Shown here in pieces: positions 61,882 through 64,000 of a stretch of 64,000 bases of DNA (position 1 is its first letter; each line of letters starts with the position of its first letter). The position numbers were made by a program, and so were the translations under genes. This DNA is from Caenorhabditis elegans. Taxonomy: Eukaryota; Nematoda; Chromadorea; Rhabditida; Rhabditidae. Below the pieces are notes generated by a model. The model did not search any database. It had not been told where the DNA came from and saw nothing but the letters and a program-made list of their open reading frames with translations. The DNA lies in NCBI RefSeq assembly GCF_000002985.6, contig NC_003280.10, positions 1,364,001 through 1,428,000 of the forward strand, written 5' to 3'.

Positions 61882-63361
61882 CTACTGCTTCTTCAACTGA
61901 ACATCCGAAACGATTCCCTGACCCAAAATTTGAATATTCTCCAGAATTTCATCCCGATTGAGACGGAGCGTCGAGTCGGATACTGATTTGTGGAGTGAGC
62001 AGCGGGAGATCTGGAAAACGAAAAATCGATTTTTCAAAATTTTTCTGAAAATTGGCTGAAAAAATTCAATTTTACGAAAAATTGAAATTTCTTCAATTTT
62101 TTTTTCCGAAAAAAAAACGGACCTTCGCCGGAACCTCATCCTCCTGTGGTTTGAACATTACACCAATATGGTGACCACCGTACTTGTTGTAGAAGAACAT
62201 GGCAACCTGGAAAAAATTAATAATTTTTTCAGAGCTGAAATTTATTCCATTTTGTGGGCGGGGCTGACTAGTCCCGCCCACTTTTCTTACGAAAAAACGT
62301 TTTTTTTCTCATTTTTCAGATTTTTTTTTGGAATTTCCGGAAATTTTCTAAATATTTTTTGTAAAAAATTAAAATATCCATTTTGTGGGCGGGGCTTACT
62401 AGTCCCGCCCATTTTTTTGTACGAAAAAAAAAACAAATTTTTCTCTTTTTTTTTTCCGAATTTCCGGAAATTTTCTAAATATTTTTTGTAAAAAATTAAA
62501 ATATCCATTTTGTGGGCGGGGCTTGTGGGTGTCCCGCCCACTTTTTGTTCACAAGAAACAAATTTTTCTTATTTTTCAGATTTTTTGTTTCGAATTTCCG
62601 GAAATTTTCAAATTTTTTTCTCGAAAAATTAAAACATCATTTTGTGGGCGGGGCTTACTAGTCCCGCCCAGTTTTTTTCAGAAAAAAAATTCTAGCTTTC
62701 AGAAATTTATTTTTTGAATTTCTGGAAATTTTCTAAATATTTTTTGTAAAAAATTAAAATATCCATTTTGTGGGCGGGGCTTACTAGTCCCGCCCTTTTT
62801 TTTTACAAAATTTTTTTTCCAGAATTTTTTTTTCGGAATTTTCTGGACTTTTCTAATAATTTTTTTGAAATATTATTTTGTGGGCGGGGCTTATGTGGTG
62901 CCCCGCCCACTTTTTTCAGAAATCTTTTTTTTTCTCATTTTTTAGAATTTTTGGACTTTTCTAGATATTTTTTCGAAAAATTAAAAACATCCATTTTGTG
63001 GGCGGGGCTTGTGTGGTGCCCCGCCCACTGACTTTTTTTTTAATTTCTCGAGTTTTTTTGATTTTTATTACAATTTGTAGCATACTTCAAACAAAAAAAT
63101 TCTCCAAAATTTTCCAGCCATTTTGTGGGCGGAGCTTGTTCTCCACAGTTTTAGGATTAAAAGTACCTGCTGAAAACTATTATTCAGCTGATAAACGAGC
63201 TCATCAACCGGATCCAACTCGACAACTGGAATCTTTTGCCGGAATTTCGATGTTTCGGCCGGCGGTTTTCTTTCCATTAGAGCCTTCTTTCGGACCACAG
63301 CACACGGTTCAAGATTAATAATTGCGTCGTATGGAGAGAGGTTTTCAGTCAGGAGGGATGT
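61882..63361 (-). CDS. nol-6: NOL6/Nrap, C-terminal part (gene runs off the window)
   Basis: Three last exons, 63361-63167, 62206-62123 and 62010-61882, are all whole codons and give 135 C-terminal residues. They match the NOL6 C-terminus: SPYDAIINLEPCAVVRKKA, then LDPVDELVYQLNNSFQQVAMFFYNKYGGHHIGVMFKP and EILENIQILGQGIVSDVQ (human LALFFYDQHGGEVIGVLWKP and ILEDFAVLGEGLVQTV). NOL6/Nrap is a nucleolar component of the small-subunit processome (UTP-C/UTP22 module) needed for 18S rRNA maturation. No further upstream exon is visible in 63362-64000, so the preceding exon lies outside. The middle intron is filled by GGGCGGGGC hairpin repeats. Confidence 0.9.
62248..63140 (+). repeat. GTGGGCGGGGC foldback tandem repeat in nol-6 intron
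   Basis: Eight units at ~62248, 62380, 62508, 62640, 62766, 62875, 62992 and 63120, spacing 110-132 bp. Each reads TTTTGTGGGCGGGGCTTACT then AGTCCCGCCCA, a GGGCGGG/CCCGCCC hairpin, separated by T-rich spacer with TTCCGGAAATTTTCTAAATA. GC-rich islands in a T-rich intron. Confidence 0.9.
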
Positions 63362-64000
63362 CTGAAAATTGGAATTTTCAGCGAAAAATTATGATTTTTT
63401 TCGAAAACACGGAAATTCGAAATTTTTTTTAAATTTCAAAGTTTTTTATATCTGAAAATCAAAAATTCTCGTTTTTCAGATTTCTCGATGAATTATGACG
63501 ATTTTTCCTTTAAAAAAAATCGAATTTTTGGAATTTTTTTTTTCTTCTAAAATTTTCAATTTTCTAAATAAAAGATTTTTTTCGGGCAAAAAATTTTTTA
63601 TTAGGTCTCCAAATAAGTTCAGGGTCAAAAATCATAACTTTTTTCGCCTTTTATCGATTTCTTTGAAATTCTGGGAATTTATGTTATCAACCATGATCTT
63701 TCATTTTAAAATGGTCTAAAAATATTTTGACCACCCCAAGTGTCCTAACTCGGAGCCAATTTTTTCAGGCATTTTTCAGATCTCGGTTCTGTTCAGCTTT
63801 CAATTGATGTTTGTGTGCGGATTTTTCTTTGTTTAGAATACATTTTTAGAAAACGACAAAAGTTTGGAAAAAAATCCGTCCAAAAAATTTTTTTTGGTTG
63901 ATCGTCCAAAAATCTTCGAAAAAATTTTTGTCGAAAATTCTAGATTTTTTCTACAAAAATGATGTAACCAAGTGTAAACTATTTTTTACACATAAAATTC
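63362..64000. other. Intron sequence of nol-6, no exon seen
   Basis: AT-rich with runs of T and A. No frame matches NOL6 or carries matching splice sites. Confidence 0.5.

Overview
The window is nuclear DNA of a Caenorhabditis nematode, almost certainly C. elegans. It is AT-rich, with short introns ending in TTTTCAG, trans-splice-like acceptors directly before start codons, nematode-expanded PAN_3 (CW) genes, degenerate TTAGGC telomere-type repeats and foldback repeats in most long introns. Finding cogc-4 (COG4), an ALKBH1 homologue and the 3' end of nol-6 close together fits, from memory and unchecked, the Y51H7C region of C. elegans chromosome II. All gene models below were spliced by hand; reading phase was checked at every junction of the models called complete.

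Layout. 1-5 kb is repeat territory: a foldback element, a GTAGTATT minisatellite and seven tRNA-like copies carrying pol III A and B boxes. 5.0-11.0 kb (minus) is a 596-aa adaptor with an IRS-type PTB domain and C-terminal NYA(Q/N) tyrosine motifs. 13-21.4 kb (minus) holds PAN_3/CW genes: one truncated, one torn apart by transposable elements (two hAT-like elements with perfect 8-bp target duplications), a small secreted Cys-rich gene, decayed fragments and one intact two-domain gene. 22.9-27.6 kb (plus) is a 500-aa LAT-type amino acid transporter. 28.4-34.0 kb (minus) holds a PAN_3 x2 + C-type lectin gene (425 aa) and its frameshifted pseudogene paralogue; 34.8-37.7 kb (plus) holds two more PAN_3 genes.

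37.8-45.0 kb (plus) is a compact housekeeping cluster: a 72-aa unknown, C1D/Rrp47, SMIM7 and cogc-4; the last two are 6 nt apart. 45.2-47.5 kb (minus) is a PLP-dependent serine/threonine dehydratase with an ACT domain. 48.4-56.1 kb (plus) has a 74-aa membrane microprotein resembling UQCC6/Brawnin whose end overlaps, in another frame, the start of an ALKBH1-type dioxygenase. 56.5-59.7 kb (minus) is an unrecognised type I membrane protein; 60-61.3 kb is a ~301-bp tandem array; 61.9-63.4 kb (minus) is the 3' end of nol-6.

The most unusual signals are: (i) two same-strand gene pairs with no room for normal intercistronic processing, one with truly overlapping frames; (ii) a foldback repeat (GGTCTGCTA ... 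TGTAGTTTGTAGTCTAGCAGACC) present in well over 100 copies and built into local arrays; (iii) a palindromic element in the ALKBH1 gene for which a duplicated intron segment supplies an empty site, next to a relic copy of the last exon's start.
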